Of a DNA stretch of 64,000 nt, positions 1-11,236 are shown piece by piece. Numbering within the stretch: position 1 is the first letter of the stretch; each line of letters starts with the position of its first letter. A model generated the notes under the pieces. That model had not been told where the DNA came from. It worked only from the letters and a program-made list of their open reading frames with translations, and did no database searches. The position numbers and the translations under genes are program-made. This stretch comes from Pyropia yezoensis (taxonomy: Eukaryota > Rhodophyta > Bangiophyceae > Bangiales > Bangiaceae), in contig CM020618.1 of NCBI GenBank assembly GCA_009829735.1, positions 27,938,894-28,002,893 of the forward strand, read 5' to 3'.

Positions 1-204
1 TGGAGGAGCCGCTCCAGGGTCCACGCCGCCCGGGAGCTGTGGCGGCTCTGTCTTGGCTGCGGCATCGGACCTGGTGACCGTAGGACCTGGTGACAGGAAC
101 GCGTTACCCTACCCACCCCCCGCCAGCGCCGCGACGACTGCGCTCCTCCGGCACCGACCCTTCCGCAACTGCCCGCACTCAATCCCCCCCCCCTTGTCCA
201 CCAG

Positions 205-310
205 CGGCGCCGCTGCCGCCGCTGCCGCCGCTGCCGCCGCTTCTGCCGCTGCCGCCGCTGCCGCCGCTGCCGCCGCCACTACCGCTGCCGCCGCCGCCAC
301 CGCCGCTGCC
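205..310. repeat. GCC/GCT triplet array
   Basis: About 100 bases built almost entirely of GCC and GCT (GCCGCCGCT-like units) with a few interruptions. It produces low-complexity open frames on both strands, so the frames here are not evidence of a gene. It could still be part of an alanine-rich coding exon whose remainder lies left of the window. Confidence 0.8.
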
Positions 311-1505
311 GTCAGTGTGGCACTGCTCTCCGCCATCTGCTGTCACCCTCGCGGCTACCACAGGGGGGGCAGCGACGTGGAGTCGCCCTTGGCCGGGCGG
401 TGGAAGGGTGACACCGTGACCATCCCTCGGATGCAGAAATGACGGGGTAGGTGTTCGCACAGGCGCGTCAGAGTGGGATGGGGCCGTTTGACTGTGCGAG
501 ACGCACGTCTATGTTCTGGGACGGGCGCGCCAGCAAGGCGGGATCGACGGCGCAGGACTGAGGCTGCGCAACCTCTTCGCCTCCCTTGTTGATAATCATA
601 AATGAGGCGGACGGTGCATGCCCTCCGCCAGCGCATCCTCTCCTGTTACGTGGGAGTCGTGTTGCGAGTGTGTGCGGGTAGGGGGAGGTTCTGCGCAATG
701 TGTTGGGGTGCTGGCTTGAGGGGAAGACGAAGACAGACCGCTGTCGCCTGCAGTGACTGTTGTCGGTGCAACAATAGTGGCGCCTGACACGCCAAGTCAA
801 CCCCTCTATGGGTGCAGCTCCAAGCACTGCTTGTAGGAACCTCCGCGGGGCACTTCCTCTCACGCGTACGTCAGCATGCACTTGGATGGCCCATTGAAGC
901 CTGTAACTGCGGAGCCCCTGCTCTGCGTCATCGGGCGGCACTGTGAGTAGTACTTGTGCACGAACATGCACGTCGGGGCGGTGGAGAATCAGTCGCACTA
1001 TCCACTATCCACATAGGGATACAAGGCCATCCCTCTTGCCCCCGGTGTGCGCATCCCAGCGCCCTCAGAGCACTCCCACATGACCCACAGAACAGTCCGG
1101 CACCCCCCCCCCCGACCCCCTCGTACATACTTCTCTCTCATGTCAAAAAAACGAGCACGTCGCAGGCACTCTCCTCATATGGCGTACACCCGGAGAGAGT
1201 CAACGATGGCGCGAGGAAAAATAAATCTTTGTCTAAAATCCCAACATGTATACAGACACCCCCAGTAGCCAAGACAGCCAGGGGTCCGCATGCCATTCCT
1301 GTCCAGGCTCCTCATTGGGTACACTCTACCAGACGGTGCCAGTCGCGGAGGGGGAGATTTCTGCAACGCCCCACGCAATGGTGATGAGTTCGCGGAAAAC
1401 GAATTTTCCCTTGCGTGGCCGCAGGAAGCGACGCCTTGCTTGGCAAGCCCACAATGGTGCCCACATCCGAAACAGGAAGGGTTTTTTGAGGGGGATTACA
1501 TACTG

Positions 1506-1619
1506 TGCTTCCTGTAAAAGGTGGATGTTGAAGGGACGTGAGGTGAGGGATCCATTGGTTCAGACAGCGATTTTCATCACCTTCACGTACCGTCAACATC
1601 CATTTTTTACAGGAAGCAC
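1506..1619. repeat. Long imperfect inverted repeat (hairpin)
   Basis: The left arm (about 1506-1546) and right arm (about 1577-1619) are reverse complements over some 42 bases, with four mismatches and one gap, around a 30-base spacer. Both arms begin at their outer edge with GTGCTTCCTGTAAAA. It lies outside any supported gene, in a less GC-rich stretch. This size and shape fit a small foldback or MITE-like element, or a transcribed stem-loop such as a microRNA-type precursor. The sequence alone does not decide. Confidence 0.75.
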
Positions 1620-2499
1620 TAAAGCAGGCACTGCGCTATCTATATACCGAGAGCGGACACTAGGGTTCAGAGCGATTCCGGATCAGCCATTGGCTCGGAG
1701 GATGCTGTCGGGAGCAAATATGGCGTAAATTGAAAACTCTCAGGATATTCGAGGGTTCATACAACGTGTCTGTATAGAATTGGTGCACAGCTGCCTGGGG
1801 TACATGCGGTGGACCTCTGAGGTAAAAGAATAACACGGAATCTGCCTCATGGGAGCAGGGCACAGAGCTTCACGTGCATCAACACAGCAGCAACATATTT
1901 ATTTAAGTGCAATGGGCCTCTGAAAGCTGCATTCGCGCGCGGACTAACTGCCGAAGCATTGCGAACCGAAGACATATCTTCGGTGCAAAAAAAGGCGCTT
2001 TTTATGCGACTTTTTATGGTATTATGAGAGATACGGTGCCATACCATCTTTTTCTCATGTTTTTTTTTTTTTTTCTCACTCTGTTACTTCTTGTTATGTG
2101 CAGTCGTTTACATTTTCTCTCGTCCAACCAGGAAGTCATATCAACGACGAAGTCGCGCGAACGTTGCACGCGTGGAATGTAATGCAATATTCGGTGTGAA
2201 CCCTAATGTCCACCCTTAACTGGGGGTGGGGCAGGGGCGTGGCTATCTTCTTTCATTGCGCCGGGGGCGTCACTGGCGGTCGCGTGACGGGTGCCACGGC
2301 CGCCCTTCGCTTCTTCCCATCCCTGCAGCTACGCAGCAGCCACTCCCCGCGGGCCCCACCGCCCACCAGCCCTATGGTCGGCTCTTCCCCCTCCCGACCC
2401 CTCCCTCCCTGTTGCGGACACTGCCGTCCATCCATCCGCCCCCCCCCCATCCCTTCCCCCCCTCACCCCTTCTTCCTTCCGTCCGCCCCCTCATCCACC

Positions 2500-3993
2500 A
2501 TGGCCGCCGTTGCCGCCCCCACCGCTCACCCCGCCCGATTAGTCGGCACGCCAGCCGCGGTGCCACCCGCGGCGGCGTTTGTGGCTCCCGCCACGGCGGG
2601 CAGCATCGCCGCTGCCGCCCGCCGTGGCGGCGCCGTCCTTCCCCTCGGCCCTTGCCGCCCCCTGCCACCGAGCGTTGGCCGCGGCTGCCGCCGCCGGCGG
2701 CCGGCCTCTGCGCCGCGGCTGCTGCGGCCACGACATGCGGCGGGTGGCCCCGTCATGGCAATGGACAACCCGGCCGCGGCGCTGCGGGAGCTGCTCACCT
2801 CCCCGACGTGCCTGCTCATGCCATGCGCGTTCGACCCCCTGTCGGCGCGGCTGGTCGCGCGGGCGGGCTTTCCGTTGACCTTTATGAGCGGCTTTTCCGT
2901 GGCCGCCTCGCTGGGCCTGCCCGACACGGGCCTCGTCGGCTACGCCGAGGTGGAAGCCCGCCTCCGCTCCATGACCGCCGCCGTGGACATCCCCATCATT
3001 TGTGACGCCGACACGGGCTACGGGGGGGTCGCCAACGTCTCCCGCACGGTGCGGGGGCTGGCCGCCGCGGGCGCCGCGGGGGTGATGATTGAGGACCAGG
3101 TGTGGCCAAAGCGGTGTGGCCACACCAAGGGCAAGGCGGTGGTGGATAGGGAGACCGCCTTCCTGCGTGTCAAGGCGGCGGTCGATGCGAGCCGCTCGTT
3201 GGGTGACCGGTACGTCGACGGGGGTGCTTGGGGCTATGTACCAACGTGACGGAAATCGTTGCGCCCCTCTGAGCGCGTGCGCGGCTGGCACGGTTTTCCA
3301 TCCTGGTGGGTGCGTTTGGTTCCCTTTTTGTTGTTCGGGTTCTCCTGGAGTGCTGAGCTGACTGGCCATCTGTGGTTGGTATTTGTGTACCACGTTCGTG
3401 TGGCTCTTGTCGTCTTTCACCTGGGAGGCGCGTTTTGCCCACTCCTTTCCGGTGCGTCGCTCGCCCCACCCGCCCCCCCCCACAGTGGCCCCGTCATTGT
3501 TGCTCGCACCGATGCTGCGCGATTCTCCATGGACGAGGCCCTCACGCGCGTCCGGCTCTTTGCCGAGGCCGGCGCGGAGGTGACGTTTGTCGAGGCCCCC
3601 CGCAGCCGCGCGGAGCTCGCGACGGTGGGCACGGCAACAGACGGCCCCAAGCTGGCCAACATGCTGGAGGAGGGCCAGACGCCGCTGCTGTCGGCGGCGG
3701 AGCTGGGCGCCCTCGGCTTTACCATTGCCGCCTACCCGCTGACGCTCGTGTCCGCGGCGATCCGCGCGATGGAGGCGGCGCTGGCGGCGCTCGCGGCGGG
3801 TGGGGGGGACACCCCCGACGGCCGCGCGCTGCTCAGCACGTTTGCGCACGTGCAGGACGTGGCGGGCTTCAACGACTTTTACGCCCTCGAGGACCGCTAC
3901 GCAGAGATGGGCGTGCAAGCGGCGGTGTCGCCCCCCCCCGATGCGCTGGCCGACGTGCGCGACGGCAAGGTGGGGGGGGTCCACGACGGGTAG
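2500..3993 (+). CDS. Isocitrate lyase / PEP mutase superfamily enzyme, one intron
   Basis: Two exons, 2500-3209 and 3486-3993, encode 405 residues. The intron (276 bp) starts GTACGT and ends CACAG; splicing makes an in-phase Arg codon and yields the uninterrupted family motif VIVARTDA at about residues 240-247. Other motifs: DADTGYGG at 169-176 (metal and substrate site) and KRCGH at 204-208, whose cysteine is the lyase-type catalytic residue. The family comprises Mg-dependent TIM-barrel enzymes acting on 2-oxo-carboxylate-type substrates (methylisocitrate lyase, oxaloacetate hydrolase, carboxyvinyl-carboxyphosphonate mutase-like). The pattern is closest to the plant carboxyvinyl-carboxyphosphonate phosphorylmutase-like proteins; the exact substrate cannot be assigned. 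The roughly 80 residues before the barrel are rich in Ala, Arg and Pro, which suggests a plastid or mitochondrial transit peptide. The start at 2500 is the first ATG in a good context (CCACCATGG) after a C-rich leader; the frame stays open upstream. Confidence 0.88.
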
Positions 3994-4318
3994 GGTGGGG
4001 GTTGGGTGGGCGTGGCGTGTTTGGGCTGCCTGCCTGTGCTGGTCTGTGTCACGCATGGCCGACGGGCTGCCGCACTGCGCAGACCACAGCGACGGTCTAC
4101 GGCGTCTGGAAGGAAGGCGGGAAAGCAAGAGCGTGGCACCCGGAGAGGAGGGTGGCAGCAGCATGGGACCGGCCACGCAGACGCACCCGTTCATTTGCAC
4201 ACAGGGCAGCGGCGCCTGGAAGGTGGGAAATAGTGTTTGACGGCCACTGCAAGCTCTTATGGAAGCGCCAGACCATGCCGCCCCCCAACCCCCCACCCCC
4301 CCCACCACCGCCATCTAT
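3994..4318. other. Intergenic region between convergent genes
   Basis: 325 bases separate the stop of the lyase-family gene from the stop of Arp5. The region should hold both 3' untranslated regions. A C-rich stretch lies at about 4275-4310. No AATAAA-type signal or clear gene is seen. Confidence 0.6.
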
Positions 4319-7300
4319 TTAGTCTGGGGTTGCGTACCACCGGTTGCCAGTGAGGTGCTCGACGAGGTAGTCAGGCCCGACCTCGTCGTACATGGCCCGC
4401 GTCACGCCCGCAGCGGCGTACGCGTCCCCCCCCCGGGACGCCCACAGCGCCCCCCCCCGCCACGCGTCCCGCAGGGGGTCGGCGGCGGTGGTGACACCCG
4501 CAACGAGGTCGGCCCCCCAGGCGGCGGGCAGCCGGCACCGCATGTCCGTCACCAGGCGGCGGGCGTAGCCCGGCAGCAGTGCGGGCCCGCCCGTGAGAAA
4601 CAGGTTCCCCGCCGCCCGCCGGACGCCGTCGAGGGTGCCACCGTACAAGCTCACCGCGCGGGGCGGGGCGAGCGCCAGCGCCGCCGCCTCGGCAATGCCA
4701 CACTGGTCGACGCCGAGGAGGGGCGGCCGGAAGAGCACCTCGGGCGCCCGCACCCGGTCCACCGACAGCCGCAGCTCCCCCACGGGGGAGGGGGCGTACA
4801 AGGTGCGCGCGCCAGTGGGCGGCCGGAGGTCGTCGGGGGCGGCGGCGGCCGCGTGGGTGGATGGCAGCTCGCCGGTGGAGACCATGTCGGCCAGCTCCGT
4901 GGCGAGCTCAGACAGCCGTGCGTTGGCCGCGGCCGCCGCGGCGGCCGCCGCGGCCGACGAGCCTGCCGACGTTAGCTGCTGGTAGACGTCCCAGTCCTCG
5001 TCGTTGGCCCCAAACGTGTCGTCGGCGTCGTCGCCACCGGCAGTGGCGGCGCCGGGAGCCCCAGCGCCGCCCGCCGATGACTTGCGCTTGCGTTTCCCCG
5101 ACGGAAGGGCGGTGGCCTCACCACCAGCGCTGGCGCCACCGCCGCCAGCCACGCCTCCCCCGCCCGCGCCCCCGCCGCCACCATCGCCGCCACCACCATC
5201 AACAGAAGGTTTTCCCCCCGAAGGGCCGTCCCCGGCCCCCCCCCCGGGCGTTGCCCCGCCGCTGTGTACGGCCAGTAGACGCATGCGGTTGCGGCTGGCC
5301 GACGAGCGCCGGTCCGAGCCCGCCGCCACGGCGCTCGCGGCGGCCTTGAGCCGCGCCAGCAGCGTTGTCTGCTCTGCCCGCAGCGCCGTTGCGTAGGCCA
5401 TGGGGTCCGCCGCGCGGCGGGCGGCGGTGGCGGCCGCCGCCTCTTCCGCGGCCGCGCGGACGGCCGCCTTCTCCGCCGCCGCCCGTGCGCGCGCGGCCGC
5501 CGCGCCGCGCATCATCTTGAGGCGGCGCTTGACCTTGAGCTCCGCCGCCGGTAGGTCCGCGTCGGGGGTGGCGAGCAGCGCGTCCTCCGCGACAACCCGT
5601 TCGTGGGCGGCCGTGACCGACGCGGCCTTGGCGGCGCCCAGTGCGGCTGCCGCCTCGCTCACCTCCGCCTCGGCGGCAGCGAGCGCGTCAGTCACGGCGC
5701 CAGGAGGGGGCAACCGCCGGTGGGCGAGGTAGAGGAAGAAGGCATCTTCATCAGCATGGCGTAGGGAAACGGCGCGCCGAAGCGGGGTCGCCTTTGCCAG
5801 GGCTGCCAGCAGTGGAGCCGCCTCCTCCTCTGTGTAGGGCACCGGCGGCAAGGGGGTAGGTGTGGAGCCGGGACCAGGCGATGTGCCTCGGGAGGGCGCG
5901 CCGCCGCCCTTGCCGCCGCCTCTTCCACCACCAGACCGCCCGCCTTTGGCCTTGCCCTCCCCAGAAGGAGACAGGGAAGACCGCTTGACGCGGGTTTTGC
6001 CTTCTGCGTCGCCATTGTCGCCCCCTCCCTCGTCGTCGTCATCCATGTCGACATCCTCCTCTTCCAGCTCCATGTCCACGTCCTCGTCGTCATCGTCATC
6101 GTCCTCTGCATCCGCATCGACCACGACGGCGCGCCGCGGTCGCCCCCCACGGCGTCGACGAGCGCCACCGCCACCGCCGCCGTCGCCGTCGCTATCATTG
6201 TCGTCGTCGTCAGCTTCCGCTGCTGCTGCCGCCGCCGCCGCCGCCGCCTTTTCGGCATCGCGCTTGGCCTTTTTTGCAGCCAGCATCTTTTTCATGTTTT
6301 CGCTCCGCGCCACTGCCCGCCGCGCCAGCTCCTCTGCCGAGGGCCCCGCGGCGGCTGCGGCGGCTGCCGCCGCTCGTGGCAGCCGCACCCGCCTGACGGC
6401 GGCGTCAAACACGTCCGGGTCGTCACGCAGGGCAGCCAGTTCCGCCTCATAGTCGGCCGACACGTAGGCCGTTGCCGCGATGAGCGCCTCGGCGTGATCG
6501 CTGCGGAGGGAGGGCCCGTCCTCTGGGTGCAGCAGCTGCACGCGGCGGAGAAAGGTGGACGAAACGGCGGCGCCCCCCACGTCCACGCGCACCGCACCCG
6601 ACGCGGCAAAGCGGCCGCCCGCAACAGGCAGCACGTGGGACGCGGCGTGGCCGGCCGACACGACCAGCGCGTCGGGGGAGCTATAGGTGAGAGGCGGCAG
6701 CTTCCCCCCGCCGCCCGCGTCGGCCGCAAACACCCCCCGGCCGGCCGAGCCCCCCCTGTGGGTGTTGCAGTTGTACAGGTAGGAGAGGAGACCGTCCACA
6801 GCGTACGTGACGGCTGGCGCGCCGTACGCCTCAAACAGCACTTCCGCCAGCGCCCCCCGAATCGCGTTGGGCACCGCCGGCGCCTCGGTCATCAGTACCC
6901 GGTGGGGCAGCGCGGGCACCTCTGCCAGACCCAGGTGCAGGAGCACCCCGTCGAGCAGCCGCTCGGACGTGGTGGCGCCCCACGGCAGGTTGCCATCAAA
7001 CGGGGATCGGCTGATGCCCCGCGTGGCGGGCGCCATTGCCTCGGCGCCAATCGCAAACCGGCGGTGGCCCGTCGCCTCATCGCGGACGCGCGCCACCCGC
7101 GACGGCTCGTCCAGGCGCGGGAAGGCGGGGCCGCCGGCCGGGGACCAGTCGGACGAAAAGCCCGCCCGCACAGAGGCGGAGCCCATGTCAATTACCACCG
7201 ACGCGGCGGCGGGGACGCGCAGGTCCCGGTAGTCGGCAGGGGTGAGGGGGCGGCCCCAGTTTGGGGGCGGGGAGGGGGGCGTCGGCGGCGCGGGGGGGGG

Positions 7301-7495
7301 CGGCGTCAGCCCCGCCGCCAACGGTAGCCGCAGCGACGGCGGGAAGCGCGGGGCGGCCAGAGCGGTGGGGGTCGGGTGTAGCTCATTGTCGTCGCCAAGA
7401 AAAAAATGGGGGGGGGGCGGCGGCGGGGGGCCGCCGCCTTTGGCCTGCTGCCCCTCCCCGCCCTTGGGAGGCCGCGCCTCCCCGTCGCCGCCGTC

Positions 7496-7526
<31 letters not shown>

Positions 7527-7648
7527 TTGGCAGGCGCCTCCGAGCCGCCTGGCCCGCCAACGTCCCCCGCACCCGCCATCCGCCCGTCTGACGCGCCCGC
7601 CACGTCAGACATCCGCACGTCCCCGATGGCGGCAGCGGCGGGCGGCAT
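4319..7648 (-). CDS. ARP5: Actin-related protein 5 (INO80 chromatin-remodelling subunit)
   Basis: One exon, 1109 residues. The actin fold is split. After a low-complexity Gly/Pro-rich head (1-140) comes the nucleotide-binding start VVIDMGSASVRAGFSSD at about 151-167, followed by VLMTEAPAVPN and FEAYGAPAVTYAVDGLLS, which match the Arp5 versions of subdomains 1 and 3. The fold resumes near the C-terminus with NLFLTGGPALLPGYARRL. Between them lies a very long insert (roughly 430-950) with Asp/Glu runs, Ala/Gly runs and Lys/Arg-rich helices. Arp5 is known for such an insert, which contacts the nucleosome with Ies6 in the INO80 complex, but yeast and human Arp5 are only about 600-750 residues, so this one is unusually long. 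The start is the first ATG; a second in-frame ATG follows 12 codons later. It is convergent with the lyase gene and divergent from the ankyrin gene. Confidence in Arp5 rather than another nuclear Arp is good but rests on motifs only. Confidence 0.85.
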
Positions 7649-8586
7649 GGCGGCACGGGGTCAAGGGGGAAGCGGGAGAGGGCAGTCGAAGAGGGGCACG
7701 CCCGGGGGCCAGGGCCGGGGCAGGCCCCACCAGCGTGGCACGCTGCGGGGGCCAGCCTGCCCACCTTCGCCGAGCTCACCCTGCTCACGTTTGCCTCGGC
7801 GAGCGTCGCGTCCACAGCTGGCGGCTACCACCACCGCGCCGCCTCCGAGCCACCACAGCCAAGCTTGTAGCGCGGCGCTGCGCAGCCGCGCCGCGACCAA
7901 GGCGGTCAGTGTACCGCGGTCAAGGCTGGCGACCATCCATTGGCTCCTGCTCTTCCCAATGTGGTGTGGTCCTTCGAAATCGTGAAGAATGTGTTTTACG
8001 AAGTAGCGAGAAAAGTTCGTTGGTGTGACTGTCTTCGAGTACGAATTGTACTCTCATTGATGATAAATAATGAGTACTTAGACCCCGCTGTGCTTGTCTT
8101 GCATGCATCGGCACTACTGTCGCGCATGCAGCTCTCGCGCCTTTTTTTTCTTTTGAGCGGCTCGGTCGTCTGCGACGCGCGCCCAACCGCTGGCCTTGGT
8201 CGCGCTGCCGAGCGGTGGTCAAGACGAGCCCTTGACCAGTGTGTGCGCTTGCGTGCCTCTCGCCTCCTGAAATACTTCGCCCAGCCCACACCAGCCGCTC
8301 GTCTCCGCCACGAGTGCCGCTGCTCGGCGCCCTCCAGTGCGAGCCGCGACGCCCTCCCCCTTGCCCCCCTCCTCCCGCCTCTCGCCTCTTCTGCAGGCCC
8401 CACCGCAGACTTGACCGCCACCAGATTCGTCCAGCCCGTCACCTCTGCTAGCCGTTGCGCCCACCAACTTCCCTCACCCCCATTGCGCCATTCGTCTGCG
8501 CTTGACCTGGCGATCTCTTCCCCCTTGCTCTCTGCCCCTCCCACCTCGCTCTACCCCCCCCCTCTGAGCAGCCGCGGCCGGCGGCC
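7649..8586. promoter_or_regulatory. Shared upstream region of divergent Arp5 and ankyrin genes
   Basis: 938 bases lie between two divergent start codons and should contain both promoters. An AT-richer core sits at about 7975-8100. C-rich, pyrimidine-biased sequence precedes the ankyrin start. No defined transcription factor site can be named. Confidence 0.45.
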
Positions 8587-10605
8587 ATGGCGTCCCCCGC
8601 CAGCGCCCCTGGCGGGTCCAGCCCTGCCCTTCCCGCCGCTGAGGCGACGGCGGCGGCCACAGCGGCCCCTCCCGCCTCGCTGGCGGTGCCGCCCGTTGTC
8701 GCAGCGTCGGGCGCCGCCGCGGCGGCCGAGACCGCCAACGGCGCCGCCGCCGCCATCGACACGACCTTCACTGACGCCGCCAACGGTGCGACCGCGGTGG
8801 CCGCCACACCGGCAGCACCGTCGCCCCCCGTCGACGGGCGTGCCAAGCGCGTCGCCTTTCAGGTGCCGCCTGCCGGCGTGTCGGCTGCCGACGGCGACAA
8901 GGACGACGACGACGACGACGACGACGACGGCGACAGCAGCAGCGGCGGTGGTTCGGAGGGTGCCGCCGCTGGTGCCGCCGCTGGTGCCGCCGCCGCCGTT
9001 GCCGCGGCATTCCCTCCCGGCCTGCTGTCGGCAGTCTTGTGCCGGGGTGGCATCGGACCGCTGCCCCTGCACGCCGCGGCTGCGGCGGGGGATGTGGCCG
9101 CCATTGGCAAGCTCCTGGGGAAGGGGGGGGCAGATGGCGCCAAGGCGGGCGCCGCCGGTGCCGCCGGCGCTGCCGGCGCGGCCAGCGCCCCCGGGTCGGG
9201 CGACGCGCCGGGCGGCACGGCTGCAGCGGCAGCCACTGGCGGGGAGGCAGACGTCACAGCCGCCAACGATGGCCGCGCCACGCCCGTTGCGGGCAGTGAC
9301 GCAGCAGCGGATGTGGCGGCGGCAGAGACGCCTGCGGGACTGACGGATGGGGCCGGCGTCGGGAATGGGAACGGGACGGCGGCAGCCGATGACGCCGCGG
9401 CTGGCGTGGCCCCGGCTGCTGATGCCCCTGCCAAAGCTGTTGTCGAGCCCGCGGCCGTTGCGGCCGACGGTGACGCCGCGGCCACGTCGGCAAATGGTGT
9501 GGCTGCTGCGGACGGCAACACCAGCAAGGGCGACGGTGGGGACGTCGCGGCCGACGCCCCAGGCGCCGCCGCCGGCGCCGCCGCCGCTGAGGACAGCGAC
9601 GGCAGCGACGACGACAGCGACGACGACGACGACGACAGCGACAGCGACAGCGACAGCGAGTCGGACGCTTCGGAAGACGATGCGGACGGGGAGCCGCTGC
9701 CGCCCCCCCCCGCCCCCACCGTCCACGACACGGACGTGTACGGCTACACCCCCCTGCACGTGGCCGCCGAGGCGGGCCACGCGCCTGCCGTCGCGGCGCT
9801 CCTGGCGGCGGGTGCCAACGCTGCGGCCGTCACCCGCCTCCACGCGTGCACGCCGCTGCACTACGCCGCCTGGGGTGGCCATGCCGCCGCCGTGACGGCC
9901 TTGCTCCGCGCGGGCGCCGCCGTCGACGCGCGCACCGACACGGGCCGGACGGCGCTCTACCAGGCGGCGGTGGGGGGCCACGCGGTGGCGGTCGCGGCGC
10001 TCCTCGCGGGGGGGGCCGACCCGGCGGCGGCCGAGGGCGGGGGGGAGACCCCCGCCGCCGCCGCGCCGGTGGGCAGCGAGGTGCGGGCGGTGCTCGAGGC
10101 GGCGGTGGCGGCGCGCCCCCCCGCCGCGGCGCCAGTCGTGGCGTCGGCGCCCGCGACGGCGGCGGCGGCGGCGGCGGCGGGGGAGACGGCAGCCGTGCCG
10201 GCGACGGTGCCGGGGACGGCCCCGTCGCCGACGGGGGTGGCCACGCCGGCGGCGGCGGCGGGGGCTGCCGTCGACCCGGCGGCTGGCGGCGACGTGCCCC
10301 CTGGTACGCCGGGCGGGACGGTGCCGGCCAACGGCGGCGGTGCTGCGGCGCCCGAGGGGGCACCCGCGGCGGTGGTGGCGGCAGCGCCTGCAGAGGTGGC
10401 GGCCACTGCGCCGGCGGCACCGGTCAATGGCGACGGCGCTGCGACCGCCGCCACCGCCTCCGCCACCGCCTCCGCCACCGACTCCGCCAAGCGCGCCCGC
10501 GCAGACGGGGACGCAGACGGCGTGGCCGCCGCCGACGGCGCGGCAGGCACCGCAGAGGGGTCTGCCGACGCGGCGGGGCCGGCTGCAAAAAAGGCGCGCG
10601 TGTAG
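8587..10605 (+). CDS. Acidic, alanine-rich ankyrin-repeat protein, probably nuclear
   Basis: Single exon of 672 residues starting at an ATG in good context (GGCCATGG). Three clear ankyrin repeats lie at about 383-500, with hallmarks such as GYTPLHVAAEAGH, TPLHYAAWGGH and TALYQAAVGGH; a weaker repeat-like piece (PLHAAAAAGD) is near 157-170. Asp runs precede each repeat area (about 100-112, and Ser/Asp-rich 335-365). The remainder is low-complexity Ala/Gly/Thr/Val. The C-terminus carries basic patches, AKRARA and a final AAKKARV, that look like nuclear localisation signals. Ankyrin repeats bind partner proteins; the partner is unknown. Because so much of the protein is compositionally biased, only the ankyrin core and the tail are informative. 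It shares its upstream region with Arp5. Confidence 0.8.
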   Translation: MASPASAPGGSSPALPAAEATAAATAAPPASLAVPPVVAASGAAAAAETANGAAAAIDTTFTDAANGATAVAATPAAPSPPVDGRAKRVAFQVPPAGVSAADGDKDDDDDDDDDGDSSSGGGSEGAAAGAAAGAAAAVAAAFPPGLLSAVLCRGGIGPLPLHAAAAAGDVAAIGKLLGKGGADGAKAGAAGAAGAAGAASAPGSGDAPGGTAAAAATGGEADVTAANDGRATPVAGSDAAADVAAAETPAGLTDGAGVGNGNGTAAADDAAAGVAPAADAPAKAVVEPAAVAADGDAAATSANGVAAADGNTSKGDGGDVAADAPGAAAGAAAAEDSDGSDDDSDDDDDDSDSDSDSESDASEDDADGEPLPPPPAPTVHDTDVYGYTPLHVAAEAGHAPAVAALLAAGANAAAVTRLHACTPLHYAAWGGHAAAVTALLRAGAAVDARTDTGRTALYQAAVGGHAVAVAALLAGGADPAAAEGGGETPAAAAPVGSEVRAVLEAAVAARPPAAAPVVASAPATAAAAAAAGETAAVPATVPGTAPSPTGVATPAAAAGAAVDPAAGGDVPPGTPGGTVPANGGGAAAPEGAPAAVVAAAPAEVAATAPAAPVNGDGAATAATASATASATDSAKRARADGDADGVAAADGAAGTAEGSADAAGPAAKKARV

Positions 10606-11236
10606 GGCGTGGGCGGGGGTTTACTCTGCGCAGGCGAGGGGAGCGCAACCCGCGAGGGTTGGGTGGCCTTACAGCCGGGCGGCTGCTGCCAGGCGGCAGT
10701 GGCGGGGGCGGGGGGGTGGAGGGGGGGCGGGCAAGGGCCATGGTGGCCTGACAGAGGCGGGTGGCCTGGCAGACGTGCGTCTGCCCCTGGTGTACTGTAC
10801 TATTCTTCGTGTGGGTGTGTGGTGGGTGTCGGCGTGGGTGGCGACGACAGCGCGGTGTTGGGTGGACGGGGCTTGCTACCCCACCCATCATTTGTTCTGC
10901 CGAGGGCCGTGGCGGCGGGCATGGAGGGCAGGCGGTTCCGTTTTTTTTTGTATTTGTGCCCGACACCAGCGCCCTCTTCGTCTGTCTGGCCCCCACAGCC
11001 ACGCGGGGCGCGGCGGTGGCGGCGTCAGCTGCGGCAGCGGCGCCGTCAGCGGCGGCCTGGGCGGTCTCTGCCAGTGGGGAGGTGTCCCTGCCGCGCTCCC
11101 CGCAGCTTCCTCTTCTACCCCTGTGGTCATACATAGCAGCGTCTCTTCTTGTTTTGACTGCCCAGGATAGAGGCCACAGGGGTGGGGGTGTCTCGTTCCA
11201 AACACCGCCCGCGGAGGACCGTCAGTCGACGCGCCG
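10606..11236. other. Intergenic region between convergent ankyrin and Yippee genes
   Basis: 631 bases between two stop codons, G-rich then C/T-rich, with a T run at about 10940-10950 and the short palindromic motif TGTACTGTAC at 10791-10800. No gene is supported; open frames here are compositional. Confidence 0.55.

Larger units (their letters stand above)
1..2499. other. Gene-poor left end
   Basis: I see no gene I can support here. The first 450 bases are GC-rich with a GCC/GCT triplet array that opens alanine-, proline- or glycine-rich frames in every direction. From about 1500 to 2200 the DNA is richer in A and T, with a T run near 2060-2075, and looks non-coding. A long imperfect hairpin sits at 1506-1619. 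The last few hundred bases are C-rich and are probably the promoter and 5' leader of the lyase-family gene that starts at 2500. Confidence 0.6.

Noticed and set aside
1246-1728. 160-codon plus-strand frame across the long hairpin
   Set aside because: The frame includes both arms of the inverted repeat, shows no protein-like motif, and lies in AT-richer DNA.
2539-4314. 591-codon minus-strand frame antisense to the lyase-family gene
   Set aside because: It crosses the intron and both exons of a gene with clear motifs on the other strand, is Arg/His/Gly-rich, and contains no recognisable motif; this is typical of high GC third positions opening the opposite strand.
8551-9981. 476-codon minus-strand frame antisense to the ankyrin gene
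   Set aside because: Low-complexity Val/Arg/Gly sequence mirroring the Ala/Asp codons of the ankyrin protein; no independent motif.
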